Shown here piece after piece: positions 1 through 10,700 of a stretch of DNA of 64,000 nucleotides. The stretch spans positions 946,856 through 1,010,855 of the forward strand of contig CM066922.1 in NCBI GenBank assembly GCA_033964015.1, written 5' to 3'. The position numbers and the translations under genes are program-made. The stretch is from Scolanthus callimorphus (Eukaryota; Cnidaria; Anthozoa; Actiniaria; Edwardsiidae). The notes under the pieces are model-generated. The model had not been told where the DNA came from, made no database searches, and saw only the letters and a program-made list of their open reading frames with translations. Each line of letters starts with the position of its first letter. Within the stretch, counting starts at the first letter, position 1.

Positions 1-600
1 TCACTTAATATCCCACAACTACCTGGATGCAGCGTGCGTTAATTTGGGACACTTCCGTTTGTTCGGCAAATGTGCCTGTGTCTTCCACCCGGGGGGGACT
101 CCCATATTTTTGGTCGGGGATGATCGTCGTATCTTTAGGGGTAAAAATCACGGTGGTTTGGTCTCTTTTAGGGGTGATCGTGATCTTCAATAAATTTTAG
201 GGAGATTGGTATCTTTAAGGGCCGAAACTGTGTCCAAATTGTTTTTTCCCATGATGGTGCTTCTAAAAACCGTGCAAGAAAGAGAGATTATTCGATGAGA
301 AGACGATAAATTAGAAAGAAACACGGAAATTTCTTGATGGGTATCTTTCACCTGTTACCTGTGTCCTTCGCGCTTACTTGGTACATAAGACCTCATCTTT
401 TAGGGTATCTTTTAGGGTAATAATGTTTTTGAGCCACGCCATGGCCCGCCATGTTTGGTATCTTTTAGGGGTTAAACTGAAAATTTCCGACGATCATCCC
501 CGACTAACCATGCAGCGAGCGCATACATAATAGCCTAGTCAAGGATCCTCCGTTATTCTCGATCATCAATTCAATTGTTTTCTAATTGTTGTTTGCTCAG
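1..600. other. Repeat-rich intron upstream of channel A exon 3
   Basis: No coding exon is visible here. The stretch should be the intron that follows the pore-helix exon (exon 2) of channel copy A, because base 601 begins with the second half of the split filter codon. Positions 1-70 resemble short stretches near 22.7 kb and 49.1 kb (a phrase reading CCACAACTACC with TGCAGCG nearby), so they are a dispersed repeat fragment. Positions 91-505 are the TTTAGGG-motif element listed separately. Exons 1 and 2 of copy A must lie to the left of the window. Confidence 0.6.
91..505 (+). repeat. TTTAGGG-motif dispersed element, copy 1
   Basis: The element begins with a G tract followed by GGACTCCC and ends near 505. 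The ends carry an imperfect inverted repeat, GTCGGGGATGATCGTCG near 114-130 and its complement CGACGATCATCCCCGAC near 488-504. Between them the phrase GTATCTTT(A)AGGG recurs several times. Related copies occur at 25106-25606 and 30181-30551. No transposase is visible, so it is probably a non-autonomous DNA element. Confidence 0.6.
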
Positions 601-3600
601 ATACGGTGACAAAGCTCCTGTTACACTTATCGGAAGAATATATGGGATCGTGTGGATGATCATTGGTACAATAGTCATGTCCCTGTTCACCGGACAAATA
701 ACGGCAGATCTCACGTCTAATGTGGTCGGACAAGCCACTTCAGTTGTTGGAGAAAAAGTAAGTAGCGCAAATAAAATTAATAACATAATAAGTATTTAAT
801 GATCAATTCTTGTTAGAGGGTACATTTTATTTTGCAACGAACCTCATTCGACAGTCGCCATTTTGTCAACCTAGCAGAGCGTACCGAGTCAGAGAAAGCA
901 TCCATTTCAATCGGCTGATTTAGGGAATGCGGGGCAATTGAACTTTTGATGGATAAAGTAAAATTAAAATTTCGTTTTCTACTCACTATTTCGAGATTTC
1001 TACACAGATTTCTATATTCCCAATCAGATGAAAGCAATAAGAAAGGATAACAATTAGAAAGTTTCTATTGAAGATGCAAGGTCATATGAAAAGACATTTC
1101 TCCGTGCATCCTGGTGGAAACAGGAAACACCAAATACACGTATCCTGTGTGAGCGCGCGTCTCGCGCACACAGTCAGTGACAACAACAACACAAAAGCAA
1201 AGCAGCACCAGATCTGACCCTGGGGGTGACCCCTGGGGGGAGGTGAGGGAAGGACCCTGGCGCGAGAGGATGGATCTGACCATGGCAGTATGTATAGTAA
1301 GAAGTAAAGATTATGTGGTGAAACAAGAACATTTGTTCCTAAAAATATACATATCTATAAAAAAGCCTAGCCCATCTTGGATAACTCCCACCAGATGGGA
1401 CTCCTGCTTTAATCGCCAGATTGAGAACTTCATGTGGGTTAATTATCTTTTTGTTCTTAGGTAGCGACACAAATAGGAGTGGCGAACTTTCTGAAAAAAG
1501 AGACAAACCTGGGAGCCAAATACCTGGGTACGTAGCAACATTTGGACTTTGATAGCTTGTAAGATGCATCATGACGGAAACCAGGTCCAAGTAAACAATT
1601 TCTACTAATTATCTGGTGAACTCTCGCGGGCACAAAACGGACCTGGGTCCTCCTTCCCCTTCGCGCTTGCTGCGAAAATGTCTGGGAACCTCTTGTTGGG
1701 AAAAAATGTCTGGTCAAATTTAATCCACATTTGGAACTTCTCTGTGGAGGTTTTTTTTTCGTGTTAGGATTATTTGAAGTATTTGTGGGGTATTCTGGAA
1801 TTTTTATTCTTGGTGTTCACCTCCCGAGACATTTGATTTTTAGCGGGTTATTTCGAACAAAAAGCCAATATTCTGAAAGAGAACTATATCTTCAATAGCT
1901 TGGCCAAGTTTTAGACTTGTATCTTATATTGCAAGCGAGACGGAAGGACTCAAACATGGCGGCCAAATTACCAAATGTGCCGTAAGCCCATAATAATATG
2001 AGCTAGTATTTTACAAAATGTGATTTATTTGCATTTAGTTAGCATGTTGGCTTTCATTGAATGCTCCAAATGGGAAATTACTTGAAATATTGCGCGGAAT
2101 CAATGCCTAAAGAACCGTGACTAATGTTGCGTGACAGACATTGCAGCACCGATATCTCAGGATTTAAAAACAGGAACCCGATTAAATTTGGTGTGAAGAC
2201 TCCTATTGGGGAACTGTAACTGGTCTGAAAAGCGTAGTTACAAAGTTTGGATTTTGATGGCGTCATGTGAACACCAAGGATTCGTACTGGCTGGAAAAAA
2301 CTTTTTCACCGCTGGAAAATTCAAAATTAATGTAAATTTTTCCTTATTGATTATAAACTTACCTCGATCCTCGACCCACACGACCTCAAGCCTGCTTCAT
2401 CCTTTTATTAAATCGTTGCATTCTCGTACCCAGAGCTCCCCGGCTCGTCTGCTCGCAGGGTGGCTCTGGGAACATCCATTAAAGGGCCGTCGCTGATTGG
2501 CTAATTTTGAGCGTTGGAGCATGCGCTGAAAGTCTTCCTCTTGCTCTGTATTAAATCTCGCGCATGTGCGTCAGTGGCTGTCACCAGAGCCTCCCCCGCG
2601 AGCTTACGAGCCGGGGAGCTCTGGTTTCGAGAATGAAATCGTTGGGGTTTGAAACTTTTAAAATTATTTCGACTTATTCGTATTCAATAAAAACAGCCTT
2701 TGAAATGCATTTACCGGGAGAAGATCTGTATGTCAATTGACTATACTTTCAATCTTTTCCTTGTAGAGCTTCCCCTCTATCGTATATTTCAGGAGTTCAG
2801 TTTACCCTCGGGTGGAATCAAGTACTTTGTGTCTCACGACTACGGTGAAGCAAAGGAATCAGCCTCCAATTACACGGCGCCACCTACTTATTCCGTCGTC
2901 AAAACAATGGACCTACCGGTATGCCTGCTCATGTACTCAGGGAGTGGTGATAGAGTTTAGACGAAAGTGAATATATTGAAAACGGCTCTTACACCTCAGT
3001 GATCGTTTCGCCTTCGCTAACTATGAATTGTGCTAATTGAATTCCATGTAATGCTTTTTGATTCTCATGCTTTGAAATATCAACTACCATTAGCAGCTTC
3101 CCTAGTGTTTTGCCTTTATTTTTGGATATTTAGACTGCTAGAGATCAAATATTCGAAGATAAATTTCATCGTGAACTAGCGAAACAAACATTGAATGGAC
3201 AACTCCAACTGTTATTTGTAGCCCGCGACGCGTCATGGGAGAAACTAAGAAGGACGAAAAAGTTCTTGCGAACGATGCAATGTAGAATCGTTTGGCAAAA
3301 GCATAGTGATAAGTATGGTTATTTATCCTAAAAACTAGTGCCCATGTAGCCTGAATTTCAGCCGTCCCGTCCTTTTGCAAAAGGAGACGTCTGAATTCAC
3401 CTCAAAATCGGTCAGTAGAATCTGTGATTGGTTTGCGTTTCTCAGTAAGACGTGCAGGCGGACGATTCCATGGCAACGCACGCTCCGCCAAGCAAAAAAA
3501 CGAGCAAAACCTCTCAAGGCTCAAGGTTGACTCTCAAGGCGCCACATCACCTACAATTGTTGAATAAGGCGTGAGTTGTATTGGAAACGTTGGCTGTGAT

Positions 3601-5273
3601 TCCATGATAAGACTAAATCCCGTGGAGAATTCAGACGGCTCCTTTGCCGCAAAGTGAGGTAGATTCGAGAGCGAAGAAACGTCTGAAATTCAAGCTGTGT
3701 CCATGATTCTGTTTACTTTTAATATACCTAGTATTTGCTCCAACAGACAGCTGTGACGATGCACCATTTTCTGATTTTTTGTGCTGTTGTTCTGTGATAG
3801 ATGGCAAGTTATGAGCTAATATAAATCTAATTCTTAGTTTCATTTCAGTTTTCTGTAGGAATGGTCGTAACAGGGAATCCCTCAGGTATAATGGAGTTCC
3901 TGGTCTGTCTTCAGAGAGAGGCGATTGATCTTTATGAAATAGGAAAGGTAAGTTACTAGCCTTAACACATTTTTCCATGTACCATAGCCTGATGGTAGCA
4001 GGCGTGAAAGTTTGGGAGAACAAAGGCTGTGCCCCACTGCTCTGCAGCAGTCTCCCTGTAGACACGAAAAAGGCAGAATCGTTTAAAGCGCCGCTTCGCC
4101 AAACTGCCCTTCAAGCAGACGTGCTCACACTACACGTCCGTTCTGTAAACCAGCTGATTGTTTATTTTAGTTTTTAGAATTATCAAGTTGTGTAAGGTGT
4201 GCCTGTCTAAATAAAGATGTGTATGTTTGTTGTTTGTATGTACTTAAACCCAAGAGTCAGAAAAGTGTCTAATTTTGACACACCCACGAACTCGTCAAAA
4301 GGGTCTTTGGTTCCTACTAGGCCACGATCTGTCATTTCACCGCAGTAGTACTGTTACCGGCTCCCTCATATCCCATTTTCTACGTATCTTAACTACTTCA
4401 GGTGGCTACTTTTAAAAATAGAACTACCATGCTGTTTCTGCATTTCACTTGTACGGCTTGGAGATGCTTGTATTGAGTATAGCAGTACCGTAGAAGTAGG
4501 TTAATGCATATCTCTTTTCAATTTGTTGGGAAAATGCGTTTCTAAAAATAGCACTTTTCTGACGCTGATGCATGCATGGGGTGGGTCCTTAGTGATGAGA
4601 GTTGATGAGAGCTAATGAGAGTTCCAACTATCATCCACTCTCATACTCTCACGAGAAGCGATCAAACGGTGATGAGAGTTGATGAGAGCCAGCCGGAAGT
4701 TGCGCAAGCAATCTTGCGTGAGCACCAGTACCCAGTTCCTTTCAGCGGAGGGAAGTGTAACCAAACATGAACCAAATGAGCCTGCAGTTGTTTTGGCAGC
4801 AGCTGCTGACTGAAAAACTCTCATCAACTCTCATCCGCGCGATCAAACGGTCAGCAACTCATGAAAAATTTGAACATTTTCAAAGTGCATGAGACTGCAA
4901 AAGTGCAACCGGATGAGAGTAAATGAGAGTCGATGATAGTTCGCGATCAAACAGGAAAACTCTCATCAGCTCTCATTAGCTCTCATCAACTCTCATCACC
5001 GTTTGATCGCGCGTTCAGTAATAAGCTTGCGTAACGAGCGCAAAGGGAAAGGGAGAGAAGGGGCGACTCTTGATCAATCCTATGGAAATACTATTTCCAT
5101 ATGTCCACAGGCAATGAAATCGGATGACACCAATTCGGATGCCCTGACACGTCCCTCCCAAATAGATTCGGGTTTGAAGGCATTCCTTATAGCGATTGGT
5201 ACCGCGTTTGGCGTGTTTCTTCTCATGGGTGCACTGTGGGAAATTAGACGTAGAGCTAAAGTGAGAGGTCCTG
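601..5273 (+). CDS. Channel copy A: GluR0-like potassium-filter receptor channel (5' partial)
   Basis: Exons read from splice sites and from alignment with copies B-D: exon 3 601-757, exon 4 1461-1527, exon 5 2767-2918, exon 6 3849-3947, exon 7 5111-5273. Exon 3 opens with the last base of the split filter glycine, then YGDKAPVTLIGR, M2 (YGIVWMIIGTIVMSLF) and the TADLTSN motif. Exons 4-6 form the S2-like lobe, with the conserved CLQ motif in exon 6. Exon 7 carries M3 followed by the basic WEIRRRAKVR tail. All visible exons are open and in phase (2-0, 0-1, 1-0, 0-0, 0-1), so among the four copies this is the only one without an indel in what can be seen. Exons 1-2 (signal peptide, S1 lobe, M1, pore helix) are outside the window. 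The last, very short exon, expected to encode something like GHDSEA, was not found with confidence between 5274 and 7700. The family call is by architecture and motif; ligand and conductance are inferred. Confidence 0.75.
1130..1280. repeat. Dispersed repeat with CCAGGGTCC/GGACCCTGG core, copy 1
   Basis: Lies in intron 3 of channel A. It contains a run of CAACAACAACA and a G-rich part ending GGGAGGTGAGGGAAGGACCC then TGGCGCGAGAGG. The same block in reverse complement occurs at about 63100-63320 (CGCGCGCCAGGGTCC then TTCCCTCACCTCCCC), and a short relative lies at 13880-13910. It is non-coding, probably a fragment of a dispersed element. Confidence 0.5.
2422..2634. repeat. CTCGTACCCAGAGC inverted-repeat element, copy 1
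   Basis: About 210 bp in intron 4 of channel A, bounded by near-inverse ends: TCTCGTACCCAGAGCTCCCC on the left and GGGGAGCTCTGG followed by TTTCGAGA on the right. Inner blocks include a GCGCATG-type motif and AAATCTCGCGCATG. Related copies lie at 11270-11675, 47106-47317, 59265-59450 and 59467-59689. No coding potential; a MITE-type element. Confidence 0.7.
3346..3695. repeat. GCCTGAATTTCAG foldback element, copy 1
   Basis: The left end reads GTAGCCTGAATTTCAG and the right end is a degraded inverse (CGTCTGAAATTCAAGC). It shares GGAGACGTCTGAATTCAC and CTTACTGAGAAACGC-type blocks with the better-preserved element at 40656-41037. It sits in intron 5 of channel A. A reverse-strand open frame over 3631-4065 overlaps this repeat and exon 6 and is not a gene. 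Confidence 0.5.
4592..4999. repeat. GATGAGAG foldback element
   Basis: Both ends are runs of an 8-10 base motif in opposite orientation: GTGATGAGAGTTGATGAGAG on the left and its complement CTCTCATCAACTCTCATCAC on the right. CGATCAAACGGT is repeated inside. The structure predicts a long hairpin. It lies about 110 bp upstream of exon 7 of channel A. No open frame. Confidence 0.65.
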
Positions 5274-7205
5274 GTAAGATGATGCGTTTTTATTTATTTG
5301 TTGTTTTTTGTAGATTGGTTAGTATACCTAAGTTTGTGTAAGTTTTTGTTGTTAACGGAAATATTTGAATAAGTGTTGGTTGCTAATGCGAAGTAACGAA
5401 AGAAAAGAAGTTGTGATTGGCTGATTCACTTCTAACAAGATTCCTGATGGATGGTTGTCCAGGTGACACTGGAGGGTCTCCACATTTGCTGTTTGAGTGC
5501 GCGCACCTCTAGTGAGGCCACAGCACATTCCTCGTCCTCTCAGCTCCTCCTCAAACGTGTAAAGCCGTAAACTCTGATTCACCAGCCTTTTGTTCGCCTT
5601 CTCACACCTTTGCTGTTTGAGTGCGCGACTGCGCGCACCTCTAGTGAGACCCTCGTCCTCTCGGTTTCTGCTCAAACGTGTAAAGCTGTCTGGCTCACCG
5701 GGGTTTCGGTTCGCCTTCTCAGTCTCACATATTTGTGATCCCCGCAGTAATTTTTGATCTTTGTTTTTTTTTGCGGCGAAATTTATAGATAGATCATGAA
5801 TAATGAATAAACCCGATGGCGGCTTGAAAACATTTTAACGGAAAGTAGAGCGTCAGGGGAGTGCGGTGCGCAAAAACGATCCAGAACACTTAAATTTTTC
5901 ACCTGCGTTTTTGCAGGTTCTGGAAACTTGCGGTAGAAAAACGCTATTTCAGAGTAATAAAACTATCAAGAAGCCTGCTCCAATAACCATGAATCATTTA
6001 TATGGCGTTATCATATAAATAATGTCAGGCTATATCAGTACCTTGCACAAATTATCCACTAGCGCGCAAACCACAGATAAGAACAATATCAGACTAGTCT
6101 AGTGAGCTTGGGTCTGAAAGCGTTTTCCGTCGTTGATACGCAGACATAACGAGGTACTACCTACTACCTTATTCTGGGAAATTAACAATGCATTTTATTA
6201 ACACGATTCTAAAATATCGCTTGAATTTAATGTATTTTAATTAACGTCGATGTAGATTCAATGCACTCTATTTTACAACATTGTCTGTTCATGGCTCTTC
6301 TTTAAACTCCTCAGACTCACTTTATGACAAGCAAGACTTCTTCGCTAGGTCCATTTAGAGAGCAACAACATACCTAACAATGACTGTAAATGCTTCTTTT
6401 TCTCTTTGAGATATACCCACATTGACAGTTTGTTTTAAGTGCAGCAAATTTGTGATGAATGAAGTAAGATAATCATCGAAAACTTTGCGTTATTCTAGCG
6501 TAACGTTCATGTTCTTCACGATCTCAAGATGCATACTTAATTTCCTAGAATATGGTACTTGTGGCTCAACACACCGATCACATTGAATAGTAAGACTATT
6601 GACAGCAGATTTGGTGTAACCATGTAGTGACCATTTTTGTTTCATTTCTACAGACCGCGGCTCCGAAGCGTAACGTTTCTTTTTGGTGATTAGACAATGG
6701 CTTAGTAGAATGACGCTGGACCAGACATCATGCCGAAGGGGAATTGTGTCAAGTGAAAAAGACATTACGGAGTCTGTCTTATAACAGTACAAATAAACCT
6801 TCGCGCTTCTCCATCTCTGTCCAAGACAGAGAATGCTTACTGGAGTGACCTGATAAGAGAAAGTATGCTCTTTAAAATGATTAAAGAGATCTGGGCCCAG
6901 TTCATGAAAGGTTGGATAAAATTGTATAGGATAATGTATAAAGTTGTATAGGATTTGTTCTGGATGTATAAGCGCTTGTCTACTGATAACTCTTATCTGA
7001 CATTCTAGGAACCGGCCCTGTAGTAATCAGAATCATTCTTATAAAAGTAGTAAAATATTTATTATAGGTAATCAGGCGCCAAATGATTTATAGGCCAAAA
7101 CAGTATTACAGACTTGACGGGTTGTCTATAAGCGTAACTCTAAGGGAGGTAGTTACAATATGTAAAGTTAAAATTCCATCTGTCCACAGTGTATATAAAA
7201 GCTAC

Positions 7206-7425
7206 GGACACATGTAACGCGCAACATTTCAGTCCTGCATGTTTCTCCGAGTGGCTAAAATAGGAAACATCGCAAGCCTATGTCGAAAACGCAAAATGTT
7301 TCTTGTCTGGAGAAGAATTGAAAACAAGTTTTGTGTCCCGGCTACAAAATTTGTCACGCGCAACAATGTTTCTCGCGTGGCTAAATTGACAAACGTGCCC
7401 GGCTAGGTTGCGCGCTACATGTGCC
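7206..7425. repeat. GGACACATGTA-GCGCGCAAC inverted-repeat element, copy 1
   Basis: Ends are inverse: GGACACATGTAACGCGCAAC at the left and GTTGCGCGCTACATGTG at the right. The interior holds TGTCCCGGCTACAAAAT and ACGCGCAACAATGTTTCTCG phrases. A second member lies at 22233-22439 inside copy C. MITE-type, non-coding. Confidence 0.65.
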
Positions 7426-7523
7426 TAGTTTTAAGTATCGCTTCTCCTCGATGCTTTTTCGCCGATTAAAGTTGGATCTGTTCTCTGACCCACTTACCAA
7501 CCAATACAGCCAATTAAAGGCTC

Positions 7524-7531
7524 ATGCAAAT
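7524..7531 (+). promoter_or_regulatory. Octamer-like motif upstream of channel B
   Basis: ATGCAAAT, the classical POU/octamer core, lies 205 bp before the ATG of copy B. The same octamer lies 183 bp before the ATG of copy C, inside aligned upstream DNA. The match is seen in sequence; a regulatory role is only inferred, since shared ancestry alone would keep it. Confidence 0.3.
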
Positions 7532-7728
7532 GTTCTTTCAATTTCAAGTCTTTAAATTAAATATCACTTTTAAAATGAGTTGCGGTCTAGATAAGTATCT
7601 GACTTACGTATGTTGTTATATTATAACATATAAATATACGAGTAAAACACGCCCTGTAGCTTATGACAAACGTCTGGTTATGATTAACTGCATAAACTGT
7701 CTATACCTCAACCGCTTTGGTGTTAAAA

Positions 7729-10700
7729 ATGTATCCGAGGTGCTGGAGTGAACATTTCTTAATCCTTTTTCTGTTAAAGAATGTGTCCGCAAGCAATGCC
7801 ACAGTTTGCCCTTCGTCTAAATTTCCTTTACCTATAAAGTGGATTCCTTTTTCTCCCTATATTTTCGAAGACATGAATGGAACTGTGGATGGGTTTTTGC
7901 CTTACAGTCTTCGCCGTGTGGATACTTCATGTGGATGCGAGAACGTTCGCTTTAACTACACACAAGTCAGCGCATTGTCTTCATTACAAGTAGAGATCGA
8001 GATCCGTAAGACCCAGTCCACAGATCCGCCAAAAGTTTATTTCCCTGTGTTCGCTAACAAAGACGCAACTATTCAATACCAAAGACGTTATCTGCAGCTC
8101 ATAGTCTTTCCCGGGCCCGCCATTGTCAGGTTTAACTTTGCAGGAAGCTGGGCGGAGAAGCTGGGCCTCTGGGATTTGTTCATGAAGTCTGCACTGTATC
8201 TGTTGGTTTCTGTTGTGTTGGCGATTCTGGCAGGATTCTTCGTTTGGGCAATTGTTAGTATGATCCTTATATTCAACATAGATAGATAGATGATTTCATT
8301 GAAACCATGGCAGCCAGAACGGCTGAATTACAGTTTAAATTACAAAAAACCCCTAAATATTAAAACTACTAATAAGATTGATACAAAAACTACCGATAAA
8401 ATGCATATATACAATGACATAGAAAATATAATATAAAAACGATATAATGGCTAGACTAAGCACTCGCATTAGCAATGATAAAACTGGTTTGAAATCTCTT
8501 CGTCTTACATAACGGCAGGTTAAACTTGCGTGTCAAACTTACTGTTCTTGAGTTTTTATTTTCCTCAGGTAGCAAATGGTGTAGCCTGTGCATAATGCCT
8601 AGAATTTCACTTTCTTGTCAGCTCTTGTCTAGTCTAGCCTTTCCAGCTCATTAGACAAATATTGCGGCAACCCATATTCTTCTGTTAAAGCCAGTTCCGG
8701 CTTGTTAAAGCCAGTTCCGTTTGAAAAATCCAAGGAATTCTTACCTATGAAAATGCAATTTCATTATTTGTAAATCACGCTATACGTCTTCTTTCGCGTG
8801 GAATTTGTGATCGCTGAAAAGCAAAATTACGAATGATCGAATGAATTGTTTATCAAATTCATCTTAATTTAGCTTTTCTTTACTTGTTTTCGTATTTGCT
8901 GCTTTGAAGAAGACATGCCTCTATTGAAGATACTGATTTTTTGTTATTGTTTTACCAGGAAATTCATGGAAACTCAGAGCAGTTCTCTCGTCCTTTTCCT
9001 CAAGGCGTGTTGATAGGAATATGGTGGGCCTTCGTTACCATGACAACAGTCGGGTAAGTGTCTGTGTTTGGTGGGTGACCGCCCCAAGGTAACCAGCGAC
9101 AAAAATCTCAAGATACACCAAACTAACATTCAGCTACCACAGACATCACTCAGTGGTAATGCAAAAGCTACCGGGAACGCTTTGAAGTTGTACTTGATTA
9201 ATCGGTTCCGAAATATCAATGCATTCACATTAAACTCTTTTAGTGCACACTTGAAGGTACTCGAAGTTACTGCGGTTTTCATAATTCTGCGAACTCTCGC
9301 TAACGATTTCCAACCGTAAAACCGCCTTCTGGCTTCCGTCAATCAAACTCCCGAGTCTTTTCGTCGTTACTTTTTGTGCTTTTTGATTGGCCAGCACGTA
9401 ACGTTGCTGTCGCGACAGGAAGCCATTTTAGCACTGCTTAGGCGCTGGCCAATCAAAAAGCACAAAGAGTAACGACGAAAAGACACGGGAGTTTGATTGA
9501 CGGAAGCCAGAAGGCGGTTTTACGGTTGGAAATCAATACCGAGAGTTCGCAGAATTACGAAAACCGCAGTAAATACATATATCTTATTAGATGTTACGAT
9601 TCTCAATAAACTCCTCTTGTCATTGATTCTTCAGAATAATAACCAGAATAAGCAATGAATACTTAAAATTGTCATTTTTCAGTATTCATTGCTTATTGGA
9701 TTTTATAATATAGCTACGATATAACGCGCTCTGATTGGTCTAAATCTATGCTCTATTTCACCGATAAAGTAATGGTTCTCTCCCGCTATATCATAAAAGC
9801 ATTAGAGCACAACCTTCTATGATATTATTGGAAAAATAGTGCACTTGTGTTGTTGGGAGAGACACTTGAAACGTTTAAAAAATCATTCACCTACGGCTCG
9901 TGATTTTACAACGTTCTCGTGTCTCTTCCAACATCGCGCATGCTCTATTTCGCCGCGATTAATTCATAGGAAGTAGTGCTCTAATAAATTCTTTCGTGTA
10001 ATACGGGCGGTTATTTTACGAGGGGCGAAGTAAAATGCGAGCAACGAGTAAAATGTTCGCCAGTATTACATGAGAGAACAACCGTTGAATTATTTATTAT
10101 ATACGAAGAACACAAATATTTACTTTTCTTTTCAAGATTCACTAGAAACGTACATGTTTAGACTAGCACGGGATCGGAAGGGCTTTCAATGCGCGCGTAA
10201 AACCGGCTTGCTACCGTGTAATACGGCTTTCAACCGTGTAATATTTTGTATATATAATTGGACTCCATGCTGCCCAATTAAGAAAAAATTGGATGAGAAA
10301 CTTCAGAGGAGCTCCAAAATTGGACGAGGCCGCAGGCCGAGTCCAATTTGGAGTTCCGAGGAATTTTAATATTGATTAATTATATAGTATCCATGTTCAA
10401 ATCCAAACTGTCCAATCTTAATGTGGGAACTGTCCAATTAGAAAGCGCGCGATCCAATTAAAAAATAATTGGACAATTCAAGAAAAATCAATCTGCCGGC
10501 ACAATTGGATTTCGAGCTGGCTATATAATTATGCGTGTAATATGGCTGCGTATCGGCACTAAATTTGAACCTCATATGGTAAGTGAGGTCACACAGTCGT
10601 ATAATAATTATATGTGCACTAAAGATGAAATATATATACAGACGTTTCGGAACTAGTGCATCTTCATCAGTGTAACTTTCGAAATCAATGTAAATGTGCA

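Larger units (their letters stand above)
5274..7728. other. Spacer between channel copies A and B
   Basis: It should contain the last short exon and 3' UTR of copy A, which I could not identify, and the promoter of copy B. At 5480-5700 a block containing TTTGCTGTTTGAGTGCGCG and CTCGTCCTCTC occurs twice in tandem. At 7206-7425 is a small inverted-repeat element. The DNA from about 6640 to 7728 is recognisably similar to about 18500-19808 upstream of copy C (for example ATGACGCTGGA, GACATCA and GGAGTCT phrases in the same order), so the duplicated unit includes upstream sequence. No other gene is seen. Confidence 0.5.

Noticed and set aside
3631..4065. 144-codon reverse-strand open frame
   Set aside because: It overlaps exon 6 of channel A and a foldback repeat, and shows no recognisable domain.
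5460..5512. Last exon of channel A after a CAG at 5455-5461 (GDTGGSPHLL...)
   Set aside because: Phase would allow it, but the peptide shares nothing with the G(H/R)DSE ends of B, C and D, and the region belongs to a local duplicated repeat.
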